NCBI GenBank assembly: GCA_902491625.1
Contig: CABUIO010000021.1
Location: forward strand, 1-40,247
Reading direction: 5' to 3'
Length of the DNA stretch: 40,247 nt
Source: an uncultured Porphyromonadaceae bacterium
GTDB taxonomy: Bacteria; Bacteroidota; Bacteroidia; Bacteroidales; Muribaculaceae
Below the pieces are notes generated by a model. The model was not told where the DNA came from, searched no databases, and worked only from the letters and a program-made list of their open reading frames with translations. Within the stretch, counting starts at the first letter, position 1. Every line of letters starts with the position of its first letter. Below are positions 25,090 to 32,794 of this stretch, one piece after another. Position numbers and translations under genes: made by a program.

Positions 25090-25836
25090 TTATTTCGCGA
25101 GGTAGGCGGCGATAGCTGCGGGCATCGAGGGTGTGGTAGGTGTGGGGGCGGAGATGTCGACGGTGAGCTTCGCGGCTTCGGCGGCCTTGACGGTGGCGGC
25201 GCCGAGACAGGCGATCTTCACGCCGTTGGCCTTCTGGTCGAAGTCGGGGAAATTCTTCTTGAGAGAGTGGATGCCGGAGGGTGTGAAGAAGACGAGCATG
25301 TCGTAGTCAAACGGCTCCTCGGGTGTGAAGTCGTTGCTCACGGTGCGATACATGATCGACTTGATGTAGTTGATCTTCATGTCGTCGAGCGTCTTCGTGG
25401 GAGCGTTGTGCACGTCGCTGATGGGGAAAAGATATTTCTCCTTGTTGTGGCGCTGGAAGGAGGATTTGAGCGCGGGGTCATCGAGCTTGCCGGTGGTGCC
25501 GAAGAAGATCTTGCGCTTGCGGTAGACCACGTATTTCTGGAGATAGTTGGCTATGGATTCGGTGGTGCAGAAATACTTGAGCGTATCGGGAATGGACACA
25601 CGGGTCTCCTCGGCGAGACGGAAGAAGTTGTCGACTGCGACCTTGGATGTGAAAATGATTGCGGTGTAGTCGGCGATGTTGATTTTCTCCGTGCGGAATT
25701 CCTTAGCTGACAACCCTTCGATCTTGATAAAGGGACGGAACACGACCTCGACGTTGAAACGTGTGGCAAGATCTATATAGGGAGACTTGTCGTCAGCCGG
25801 CTTGGGCTGGGAAACTAAGATTTTCTTTATATCCAT
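25090..25836 (-). CDS. hemD: Uroporphyrinogen-III synthase
   Basis: This 248-residue HemD-type protein closes and isomerises hydroxymethylbilane to uroporphyrinogen III in heme synthesis. The sequence fits the Bacteroidetes form: MDIKKILVSQPKPADDKSPY, FRPFIKIEGLSAKEFR, YTAIIFTSKVAVDNFF, and KYFCTTESIANYLQKYVVYR. FFTPSGIHSLKKNFP and KIACLGAATVKAA mark the second domain. The family has few invariant residues, so the assignment rests on overall pattern. The ATG at 25836 is preferred over one 126 nt upstream because family members start here. It follows DUF4271, its usual neighbour in this order. The other heme genes are not in the window. Confidence 0.88.
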   Translation of the reverse strand: MDIKKILVSQPKPADDKSPYIDLATRFNVEVVFRPFIKIEGLSAKEFRTEKINIADYTAIIFTSKVAVDNFFRLAEETRVSIPDTLKYFCTTESIANYLQKYVVYRKRKIFFGTTGKLDDPALKSSFQRHNKEKYLFPISDVHNAPTKTLDDMKINYIKSIMYRTVSNDFTPEEPFDYDMLVFFTPSGIHSLKKNFPDFDQKANGVKIACLGAATVKAAEAAKLTVDISAPTPTTPSMPAAIAAYLAK

Positions 25837-25945
25837 ATCCGATGCTCCTTTTGTGGCATTACCGATGCCTAAGAGTAAATTTACTTTCAGGTGAAGAGGA
25901 GAGTAAGGTTTCGAAGAGTGCCGGAGGTGGATTCCACGCGTCCTA

Positions 25946-26860
25946 TCAAGGAGCTGCCACATCCATGCAGAACTGTGTCGACAGGTGGAACAAAAGCACG
26001 ACGGGCGCTATTTCCACGCCACAAAGATAGTAAAAAAACGGCATCCATGACGAAGATCTCGGTAAAAAAATACGTACACCTTTGATTATAAACAGTATAC
26101 GCATGACAAGATACGCCACTCCGGCGAAGATAACGACCAGATAAAGGTTGCGCGCGTAGAAGATGCTTAGAAGAGCGAGAGGAAAAAGAGCAAGCCCTAA
26201 GAATCCCTGCCCGGAGCTGAATCCGCGCATCCACGACGCGGCGTCGGCGATGGTGCCGAAGGTGCGTCCGATAATGAAGTAGGCAGCCCATTGCCAGATG
26301 TAGTAGGTTCCGACACAGCCGGTGGTGACTGCGAGCGCCGTATACCATTGCGCCGAGCTACGCAGCTGGGGATGAAGCACCTCGATGGCGCCGAAGAGAA
26401 GGACTCCGACCGAAACTACACACAGCAGGTTTAGAAAAATGAGAAACGAGGTCTCGCGCACCGTGTCGTCAAACATGCGGCGGCGCGGACGTATGGAGAT
26501 GAGCTCACGCCCTATACCGCTGAGGAACTTGAAGTTGCGGGCATAGCGCATGCTCACGAGCAGAAACACGGCGATGAGTCCGAGTATGACCCACGACGTT
26601 GTGACACTGCCCATTGAGCGTGGCGACACCGGCATCTGCGGATCCTTGTGGGCTGTCATCACGATGGCCTTGCGGAGCGGCGCCTCATGGATAACCGTGT
26701 CGGCCTTCGCCTCCACGACTTTGGGTGCGGAGACTTTCGTCCGCGGAGCCGTCTCGGTGGCACGCGAAATCTGCTCCTCGGCAAGCACGCTTGCGTCAAA
26801 CCGGTCGAGTTCGTGGGCTATCGCGGGATCTATCGTGATATTTTGCAGTGAATCCGGCAT
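25946..26860 (-). CDS. DUF4271 family membrane protein
   Basis: This 304-residue protein has a soluble, charged N-terminal part (1-85, with VVEAKADTVIHEAPLRKAIV) and then about six membrane helices, e.g. SWVILGLIAVFLLVSM, FLIFLNLLCVVSVGVLLFGA and LYLVVIFAGVAYLVMRI. The end FYYLCGVEIAPVVLLFHLS is the best conserved part of the family. The family has no assigned function but is regularly next to hemD in Bacteroidales. It begins 20 nt after the epimerase gene and continues the operon toward hemD. Confidence 0.85.
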   Translation of the reverse strand: MPDSLQNITIDPAIAHELDRFDASVLAEEQISRATETAPRTKVSAPKVVEAKADTVIHEAPLRKAIVMTAHKDPQMPVSPRSMGSVTTSWVILGLIAVFLLVSMRYARNFKFLSGIGRELISIRPRRRMFDDTVRETSFLIFLNLLCVVSVGVLLFGAIEVLHPQLRSSAQWYTALAVTTGCVGTYYIWQWAAYFIIGRTFGTIADAASWMRGFSSGQGFLGLALFPLALLSIFYARNLYLVVIFAGVAYLVMRILFIIKGVRIFLPRSSSWMPFFYYLCGVEIAPVVLLFHLSTQFCMDVAAP

Positions 26861-26880
26861 TTGGCGTTTCTGTTAGACTT

Positions 26881-27897
26881 TCACAACCATTTGTTCTCGC
26901 GATACCACTTTATAGCCTTGGCGACACCGTCCCTGAGGTCTGTGGAAGCCTCGAAGCCGAAACCTTCGCGTGCGGCGGTGGTGTCAACCTTCCAGTTGCG
27001 CTGGCGCATGATGCGGTATTTGTCGGGATTGAGCGTAGCGGGACGTCCTTTCAGCGTGCCGATGCGACCGCTGACGGCGCAGACAAGTTTCAGAAACCAT
27101 AGCGGTGCCTTTACGGGAATGACAAAACTCTTCCCCAGCTCCTTGGCTGCGATCGTGCGGAACTCTTTCTGCGAATAGCTTCGAGGCTCGCTGATAAGAT
27201 AAAGCTTCGAGGTCGCGCTGCGTTCCAGAGCATCGAGGATCGCCCTTGCGAGATCCTCCACATAGATGAATGTAAGTTCCTGACGGCGCATCCCGACTGA
27301 GAAATCGAAGCAGCGCTTTATGCTCTTGAACATCAGGAAATAATCGCGCTCGCGGGGGCCGTAGATGCCTGTAGCGCGGAAGATGATGTATGGAATCCCT
27401 GACGACTGCAGGGCGATCTCGGCCTTAAGTTTCGAGGTGCCGTAGCGTGTGTCGGGCGAAGGAATCATCTTCTCGGTGAAAGGGGTGTAACCTTTCTCGT
27501 CGCCGGCACCCATCACGGACAGCGAACTGATGAAAAGCAACTTCTCCGGCACGGCGCCGAGCGCCTTCAGGGCGTCGGTGAACCAGACGAGATAGTCGTG
27601 GTTAATGCGGTTGAAGTCGGCGAAATTGAGGCATTTGGTGGCGCCGAGATTGTAGACGACATAGTCCCAGCGGCCGGATCCGGGCAGCGAAGCGGCCACG
27701 CTTTCACGCAATTCTTCCGCAGAATCGTAGTCGAATACGGCGAAATGCAGCTTCGGATCGGTGAGATAGCGGCGCGAAGTACCCTCCCTGACGCCGGCCC
27801 AGACGTCGTAGCCCCGGCACAGAGCCTCGTCGGCAATGAATCCGCCGGTAAATCCGCCGGCACCGACAATCAGAAGACTCTTCTTTTCATCCTTCAT
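26881..27897 (-). CDS. NAD-dependent epimerase/dehydratase (extended SDR)
   Basis: This 338-residue Rossmann protein has the nucleotide motif GAGGFTGG (12-19), the active-site pattern SSLSV...YGTSK (Tyr about 154, Lys about 158), and FRATGIYGPRERDYFL, typical of extended SDRs acting on nucleotide sugars. The C-terminal part (WYRENKWL at the end) is the substrate domain. The exact reaction is not predictable. It sits 11 nt after the NodB deacetylase gene in the same operon, which supports a role in sugar or surface glycan metabolism. Confidence 0.9.
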   Translation of the reverse strand: MKDEKKSLLIVGAGGFTGGFIADEALCRGYDVWAGVREGTSRRYLTDPKLHFAVFDYDSAEELRESVAASLPGSGRWDYVVYNLGATKCLNFADFNRINHDYLVWFTDALKALGAVPEKLLFISSLSVMGAGDEKGYTPFTEKMIPSPDTRYGTSKLKAEIALQSSGIPYIIFRATGIYGPRERDYFLMFKSIKRCFDFSVGMRRQELTFIYVEDLARAILDALERSATSKLYLISEPRSYSQKEFRTIAAKELGKSFVIPVKAPLWFLKLVCAVSGRIGTLKGRPATLNPDKYRIMRQRNWKVDTTAAREGFGFEASTDLRDGVAKAIKWYRENKWL

Positions 27898-27908
27898 ATC
27901 CTGTGTCT

Positions 27909-28547
27909 TTATCTGTTGTCAAAATAATCCGCCACGGTTGCGAAAGTATAGCCCTGCGAGATGAGCCATTCGATCGACTGCGGCAGCGCGGTCTGAAGTC
28001 TCGGCCAGCTTTTGAGCGAGTCGTGGAACACGATGATGGCTCCGGGTCGTGCAAGTTGCCGCACGTTGTCAAAGACCTGAGCCGCCGTGAGCCGCCGCGA
28101 GTAGTCGCGTGTGACGAGGTCATACATCACGAGATGATATTTCCTCACCATGGCGCGTGCCTGCCGCGGACGCAGCCATCCGTGGGGAGGCCGGAAGAGC
28201 CTGGAATGCAGCAGGGCATCGGCTTCCTCCACGTCGCGCAGATAGCGCATGGTCGTGACTTTTGCGCCCTGAAGGTGGTGCATCGTGTGGTTGCCCACTT
28301 CATGGCCGCGACGGCGCACCTCCTCGACAAGCTCCGGATGACGCCGCGCGTTGTCGCCGACCATAAAGAAAGTGGCCTTGATGCCGTAGCCGTCAAGCTG
28401 ATTGAGCACCCAGGGCGTGACCTCCGGAATCGGACCGTCGTCGAACGTCAGAAAGACGCGCCTACCGCCGCCGGTGAGGCGGAAATGGCCGCCCGGAAAG
28501 AGCATCCGGAAAAGGCGCGGCGGACGTTCGACAAGATGGATTCCCAT
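27909..28547 (-). CDS. Polysaccharide deacetylase (NodB domain, CE4)
   Basis: This 212-residue protein shows the CE4 motifs: TFDDGP (residues 34-39, catalytic base and metal Asp), HTMHH (87-91, metal His pair), RPPHGW, and IIVFHDS near the end. It removes N-acetyl groups from a glycan such as peptidoglycan or a lipid-linked sugar. The ATG at 28547 is chosen over a start 90 nt upstream because the extra N-terminal residues (Ser/Arg-rich) would overlap the end of the DUF2723 gene and look like shadow coding. No signal peptide is obvious. Second gene of the operon. Confidence 0.9.
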   Translation of the reverse strand: MGIHLVERPPRLFRMLFPGGHFRLTGGGRRVFLTFDDGPIPEVTPWVLNQLDGYGIKATFFMVGDNARRHPELVEEVRRRGHEVGNHTMHHLQGAKVTTMRYLRDVEEADALLHSRLFRPPHGWLRPRQARAMVRKYHLVMYDLVTRDYSRRLTAAQVFDNVRQLARPGAIIVFHDSLKSWPRLQTALPQSIEWLISQGYTFATVADYFDNR

Positions 28548-28560
28548 GGCTGCCGAAGAA

Positions 28561-31500
28561 TCACTGCTGCGTGAAGAGTTGCGGATTGCGCTTCTGGAAC
28601 TCCTCGTAGACACGCTGCGAACGCTCCACATCGACACCTTTGGCCTTCAGGTCGGCCACGATAGTGGCGCGGTCGCCGCCCACGCTCTCATACATGTCGA
28701 TGAGATAGAAGAAGAGCGAGTCGGCGTCCAGACTCTTGCTGTCGAGCGCCGCGTATCCGGCGGCGTCGAGCGTCTGGATCGACGTGATGTCAGGCACGTA
28801 GAGCATCACCTGTTCGTAGATTTCCTCGGGACCGTAGGTCACCGACGACGCGGGTGCGGATTCCTGATCCACACCATGAGCAGCGTCATAGTAATTCTTA
28901 AGGAACGTGCTGTTCTTTATGCCGACGGAGGAAAGAACCTTGTCGGCGCTTCCGGCTCCGGCATATTTGTCGTATTCGGTCATCAGATCATAATACAAAG
29001 CCAGAATACGCGCGTTATCGTCAGACAGCCGCGCATTGGGCGAAGGCAGTGAATAGCGTTTGCCGTCGGGGGTCTCTCCGCCAGCCTGACCGTAGCGCTC
29101 GATCATCTTGCCCACATACTTCACGTTGGCGGCATAGGCCTTCAGGCCTGCGGCAAGAATCTCCTTGCCACGCTTCACGGCCGCCTTGTCGCCGATTGCT
29201 GTTCCGGCCTGACAGAGTGTCGAGCCAACCTGATAGTAGTCGAGGAAGGAGAACGGATAGGCGCGTATGGGAAGCTTGTCGAGCGAGAGATTCAGGATCT
29301 CGATGGCACGCTTGTAGTTGAGCCTGGCCTTCTCCTCCCAGCGGCGCTGTCCGGCCACGTTCGTCTTGCCGTCGGCGCCCTCGTAGGAGCCTTCCGCCAC
29401 CGCAAGGTCGGAGAACATCGCGGCTTCAGTCACGAGATCGGCAGCAAGCAGGAAGGTGGTCATTCGGGTGAACGACACCATGCGTCCGGCAGCCTCGTCG
29501 AAGTAAGGCGGATTCTTGGCGTCGGCGCCTCCCCAGCGGTATTTGTTCTTGACAACCTTGTAGCTGCGCTCGGTGTCGTGGGTCATGTTGGCTTCGTAGG
29601 GCACAAGCTGATATGCCATGCCGGTGGCTCTCAGGTAAGGCTTGAACATCGAATACATGTCGCTGCCCACGGTGCCGGCCCAGTAGATCGGACGTTTCCA
29701 GCCATTGGCGGCGTTGGTGGCGATGATGTCGAGCATCACGAGTTGCGAGAGCGTGAGCTGTCCGCCCGTGACCTGATCAAGATTGACATCGATACGGTCG
29801 ACCAAGGGGTTGATGTCGTTGGCATCGAAAAGGCCCTGTTTGCGTGCCGCATCCTTGTTGACATCTATATATGTGCTGGCGAAAGGAATCTCGGCATAGC
29901 CGTATTCGTTGTATTTCACGTTATTGCCGTAGATGGCCTTCAGGGCGTTGAGCAGGGGGGTCGGCGTGTCGTAATCGGTCGACTTGCCGGTCATCGCCAT
30001 GTCGCGGCGTCCGTAGGCGATCTGCGCCGGAGTGGCGGTGATGTTGACGCCGGGAGCGGCGTAGGAGGCAAGGCGCTGCTGATTGATGTACCAGTCGCTC
30101 TGCAGATAGCTCAGGTTGATGATCTTCACGTCGGGACGCACGCCCTCGACCTCCTGGGCATACCAGAGCGGGAAGGTGTCGTTGTCGCCGTTGCAGAAGA
30201 TTATAGCGTTGGGTTCGAGACTCTCAAGATAGTTGACGGCGAAATCGCGGGCGGCATAGCGGCCGGAACGGTCGTGGTCGTTCCACGTCTGGCTGACCAT
30301 CTGCAGGGGCACGATCAGGCCGAGCGCACACGCTACGATGGCAGCCGTCAGCGTAGCCTTTCCGGAGGGAGCTGCAACCTCAGGCTTGGTCTCCTTGGCT
30401 TTGGCGGATGCGGATGCGCTCTTGCGCTTGACAACCCAATTAATCAGGGAATAGATGGCTGCCACGCCCATGCCGATCCATATGGCGAACGCATAGAACG
30501 AGCCTGCGAAGGCGTAGTCGCGCTCACGTGGCTGCAGCGGCGGCTGGTTAAGGTAGAGCACGATGGCGAGGCCGGTCATGAAGAACAGGAAGAACACCAC
30601 CCAGAACTGCTCTATGCCGCGGCGTCCGCGGAACGCCTGCCAGACGAGTCCGGCGAGACCAAGCAGCAGCGGCAGGAAATAGAAGGTGTTGTGGGCGCGG
30701 TTTCCTTCGCCTAACGGTTCGGGAAGGGCGCTCTGGTCGCCCAGACGCGCGTTGTCGATGAAGCTGATGCCGGAAATCCAGTTGCCGTAGTCTTTCTCCC
30801 CCTTCTGGTTGTTGTAGTCGTTCTGGCGCCCGACGAAGTTCCAGAGGAAGTAGCGCCAGTACATGTGGTTGACCTGATAGTTGAAGAAGAACTCCAGATT
30901 CTCGCCGAAGGTCGGCTTCACGGCGCTTCGTGTGTCGGCGAAGTAATATTCGCCGGTCACGTCGTTGTATTTCAGACTCTCTGCGGAAATATCCATCATC
31001 GGCACCTCGCTCTTCGAAACCTCGTCGAAGGCGGTAAGCGCCGTGCGCTCATGCTCGGGCGATGCAAGCGAGGGCACCCACAGCTCATACATATCCTTAT
31101 GCTCCGGCGAGCGGCTGTGGATGCGCGGCAGGAGCATGTTCATCGTGGGCGACGGACGCATCTTGCCTACATAGTCGGCCACCACGTAGTAGTCGCCCCC
31201 TCGGCGGGCAAGCTCCTCGTTGCGGTTCTTCTCCTTGTTCGAGAGGAAGTTCAGGGGCGAAATAGTGTGGGCGCCGGCCACACCTTTGGCGATCTTGGCA
31301 TTGCCCTTCTCCATGTCGGGCTTGTAGATGGGCACGTCGGGCACGGAATAGCCGTCGCCTATGGGCAGATCGCCGTATTCCTCAATAAGATAGTGGCTGC
31401 CGGACTGGTACGTGTTGCCGTAGAGGAGCGGCGTCTCGCCGTATTGCTCGCGGTTCAGATAGCCCGAAAGGTCGAAGACATTGTCGGGCTGGCTCTGGTT

Positions 31501-32616
31501 CAGCGGCGGATTGGCGTGCGAGCGTATCAGGATCACGGCGTAACTGCTGTAGCCGATGAAGATGACCGCGATGCTCCACATCACTATATTCATCCAGCGC
31601 ACAGGCAGCTTGGCGCGGAAACGGAAAAACACAAGGTAAATCAGCGCTCCGAAAAGAAGCAGTCCGAGCCATACACTGTTGGCTATGAACAGCATACCCG
31701 ACAGCAGCACGCCCAGACAGAAGGAGATGCGGATGCGCGTGGCCGAGCGCTGCGTGTAAAGCTCCAGAAGCGCCCATACGAAGACGGCAACGGTCAGCAC
31801 GGCGTAGACGAGTGTGCCGGTGTTGAAGGGGAGCGCCAGGGTGTTGACGCTCGTCATCTCAAGCCAGCCGGCGACCTTGATGAAGCCCGGCACGAGTCCG
31901 TAGAGCACGAAAACTATGATGGCGAAACCCACAAGCAGCGCAAGAAGCGACTTGCCGCCGCTGACGTTCTTCCATTTGCGGTATGTGAACACCAGCACGA
32001 TGGCGGGGATACACAGCAGATTGAGCAGATGCACGGCGATCGATACGCCGATCACGTAGGCTATCAGTATCAGGTAGCGGTCGCTGTGAGGCTGGTCGGC
32101 ACGATTCTCCCATTTGAGTATCAGCCAGAAAACCAGCGCCGTGCAGAACGACGAGAAGGCGTAGACCTCACCCTCGACAGCCGAAAACCAGAAAGTGTCG
32201 CTCCAGGTGTAGGCCAGGGCGCCGACCACACCACTGCCCATCACTACGAGATACTGCGCCACGCTCATGCTATCGGTGCTCTTCTCGCGGAGCAGACGCA
32301 GCGTCAGGTGCGTCACGGTCCAGAACAGCAGCAGGATTGTCAGGGCGCTCAGCAATCCCGACATGACGTTGACCATCAGCGCCACCTTCGAGGCGTCGCC
32401 GAAGGCGAAGTTGCTGAAGAAGCGCGCAGTCAGCATGAAGATCGGGTTTCCGGGCGGGTGGCCTATTTCAAGCTTGTCGGCCTGAGTGATAAACTCACCG
32501 CAGTCCCAATAGGACACTGTCGGCTCCAGTGTGAGCCAGTATGTGGCGAGGGCTATGGCGAACACCACCCAGCCCGTCGCGTTGTTGATGAGATTGTATT
32601 TGCGTGTGATCTGCAT
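28561..32616 (-). CDS. DUF2723 family multi-pass membrane protein (GT-C-like), long paralogue
   Basis: This 1351-residue protein starts with the family signature: helix 1, TYWLTLEPTVSYWDCGEFI, and LEIGHPPGNPIFML. The D/E of WDCGEF are placed where GT-C enzymes keep their catalytic acid. There are more than ten membrane helices to about residue 730, including LAIVLYLNQPPLQPRERDYA. A large soluble part follows, with the block SLEPNAIIFCNGDNDTFPLWYAQ shared with the paralogue at 12850-16089. A helical C-terminal region (about 1050-1351) extends beyond the paralogue's end and may be TPR-like. First gene of the five-gene unit running to hemD, so it is the best candidate for a surface O-glycosylation or lipid-glycan step. 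Confidence 0.92.
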   Translation of the reverse strand: MQITRKYNLINNATGWVVFAIALATYWLTLEPTVSYWDCGEFITQADKLEIGHPPGNPIFMLTARFFSNFAFGDASKVALMVNVMSGLLSALTILLLFWTVTHLTLRLLREKSTDSMSVAQYLVVMGSGVVGALAYTWSDTFWFSAVEGEVYAFSSFCTALVFWLILKWENRADQPHSDRYLILIAYVIGVSIAVHLLNLLCIPAIVLVFTYRKWKNVSGGKSLLALLVGFAIIVFVLYGLVPGFIKVAGWLEMTSVNTLALPFNTGTLVYAVLTVAVFVWALLELYTQRSATRIRISFCLGVLLSGMLFIANSVWLGLLLFGALIYLVFFRFRAKLPVRWMNIVMWSIAVIFIGYSSYAVILIRSHANPPLNQSQPDNVFDLSGYLNREQYGETPLLYGNTYQSGSHYLIEEYGDLPIGDGYSVPDVPIYKPDMEKGNAKIAKGVAGAHTISPLNFLSNKEKNRNEELARRGGDYYVVADYVGKMRPSPTMNMLLPRIHSRSPEHKDMYELWVPSLASPEHERTALTAFDEVSKSEVPMMDISAESLKYNDVTGEYYFADTRSAVKPTFGENLEFFFNYQVNHMYWRYFLWNFVGRQNDYNNQKGEKDYGNWISGISFIDNARLGDQSALPEPLGEGNRAHNTFYFLPLLLGLAGLVWQAFRGRRGIEQFWVVFFLFFMTGLAIVLYLNQPPLQPRERDYAFAGSFYAFAIWIGMGVAAIYSLINWVVKRKSASASAKAKETKPEVAAPSGKATLTAAIVACALGLIVPLQMVSQTWNDHDRSGRYAARDFAVNYLESLEPNAIIFCNGDNDTFPLWYAQEVEGVRPDVKIINLSYLQSDWYINQQRLASYAAPGVNITATPAQIAYGRRDMAMTGKSTDYDTPTPLLNALKAIYGNNVKYNEYGYAEIPFASTYIDVNKDAARKQGLFDANDINPLVDRIDVNLDQVTGGQLTLSQLVMLDIIATNAANGWKRPIYWAGTVGSDMYSMFKPYLRATGMAYQLVPYEANMTHDTERSYKVVKNKYRWGGADAKNPPYFDEAAGRMVSFTRMTTFLLAADLVTEAAMFSDLAVAEGSYEGADGKTNVAGQRRWEEKARLNYKRAIEILNLSLDKLPIRAYPFSFLDYYQVGSTLCQAGTAIGDKAAVKRGKEILAAGLKAYAANVKYVGKMIERYGQAGGETPDGKRYSLPSPNARLSDDNARILALYYDLMTEYDKYAGAGSADKVLSSVGIKNSTFLKNYYDAAHGVDQESAPASSVTYGPEEIYEQVMLYVPDITSIQTLDAAGYAALDSKSLDADSLFFYLIDMYESVGGDRATIVADLKAKGVDVERSQRVYEEFQKRNPQLFTQQ

Positions 32617-32638
32617 TGTTGTTCACTGATTCAAATCG

Positions 32639-32646
32639 CAAAGTTA
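32639..32646 (-). promoter_or_regulatory. -7 box for the DUF2723-hemD operon
   Basis: TAACTTTG on the minus strand, 22 nt before the ATG at 32616. It matches TAnnTTTG; the -33 region is poor. It is divergent to the promoter at 32744-32775. Confidence 0.55.
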
Positions 32647-32743
32647 CAACTTTTTTCCGTTCGCAGGATGATTCCTCTGAGAAGTTGTCCCTCCGCAAGT
32701 GTCAAAAGATGTCAAAATCCTTCCGTTTGTCCCCCCTCCGGCT

Positions 32744-32775
32744 CTTGTCCGTAAACCGATTATTTGCTAATTTTG
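32744..32775 (+). promoter_or_regulatory. Promoter of the receiver-PPDK-like gene
   Basis: CTTG (32744-32747), 20 bases, TAATTTTG (32768-32775), 19 nt before the ATG at 32795. One mismatch in the -33 box. Confidence 0.65.
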
Positions 32776-32794
32776 AAGTCTTAAAAATCAGATT

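Noticed and set aside
30865..32754. 629-aa open frame opposite the long DUF2723 gene
   Set aside because: His- and Arg-rich translation typical of antisense frames of GC-rich genes; the opposite strand has clear membrane helices and conserved motifs.
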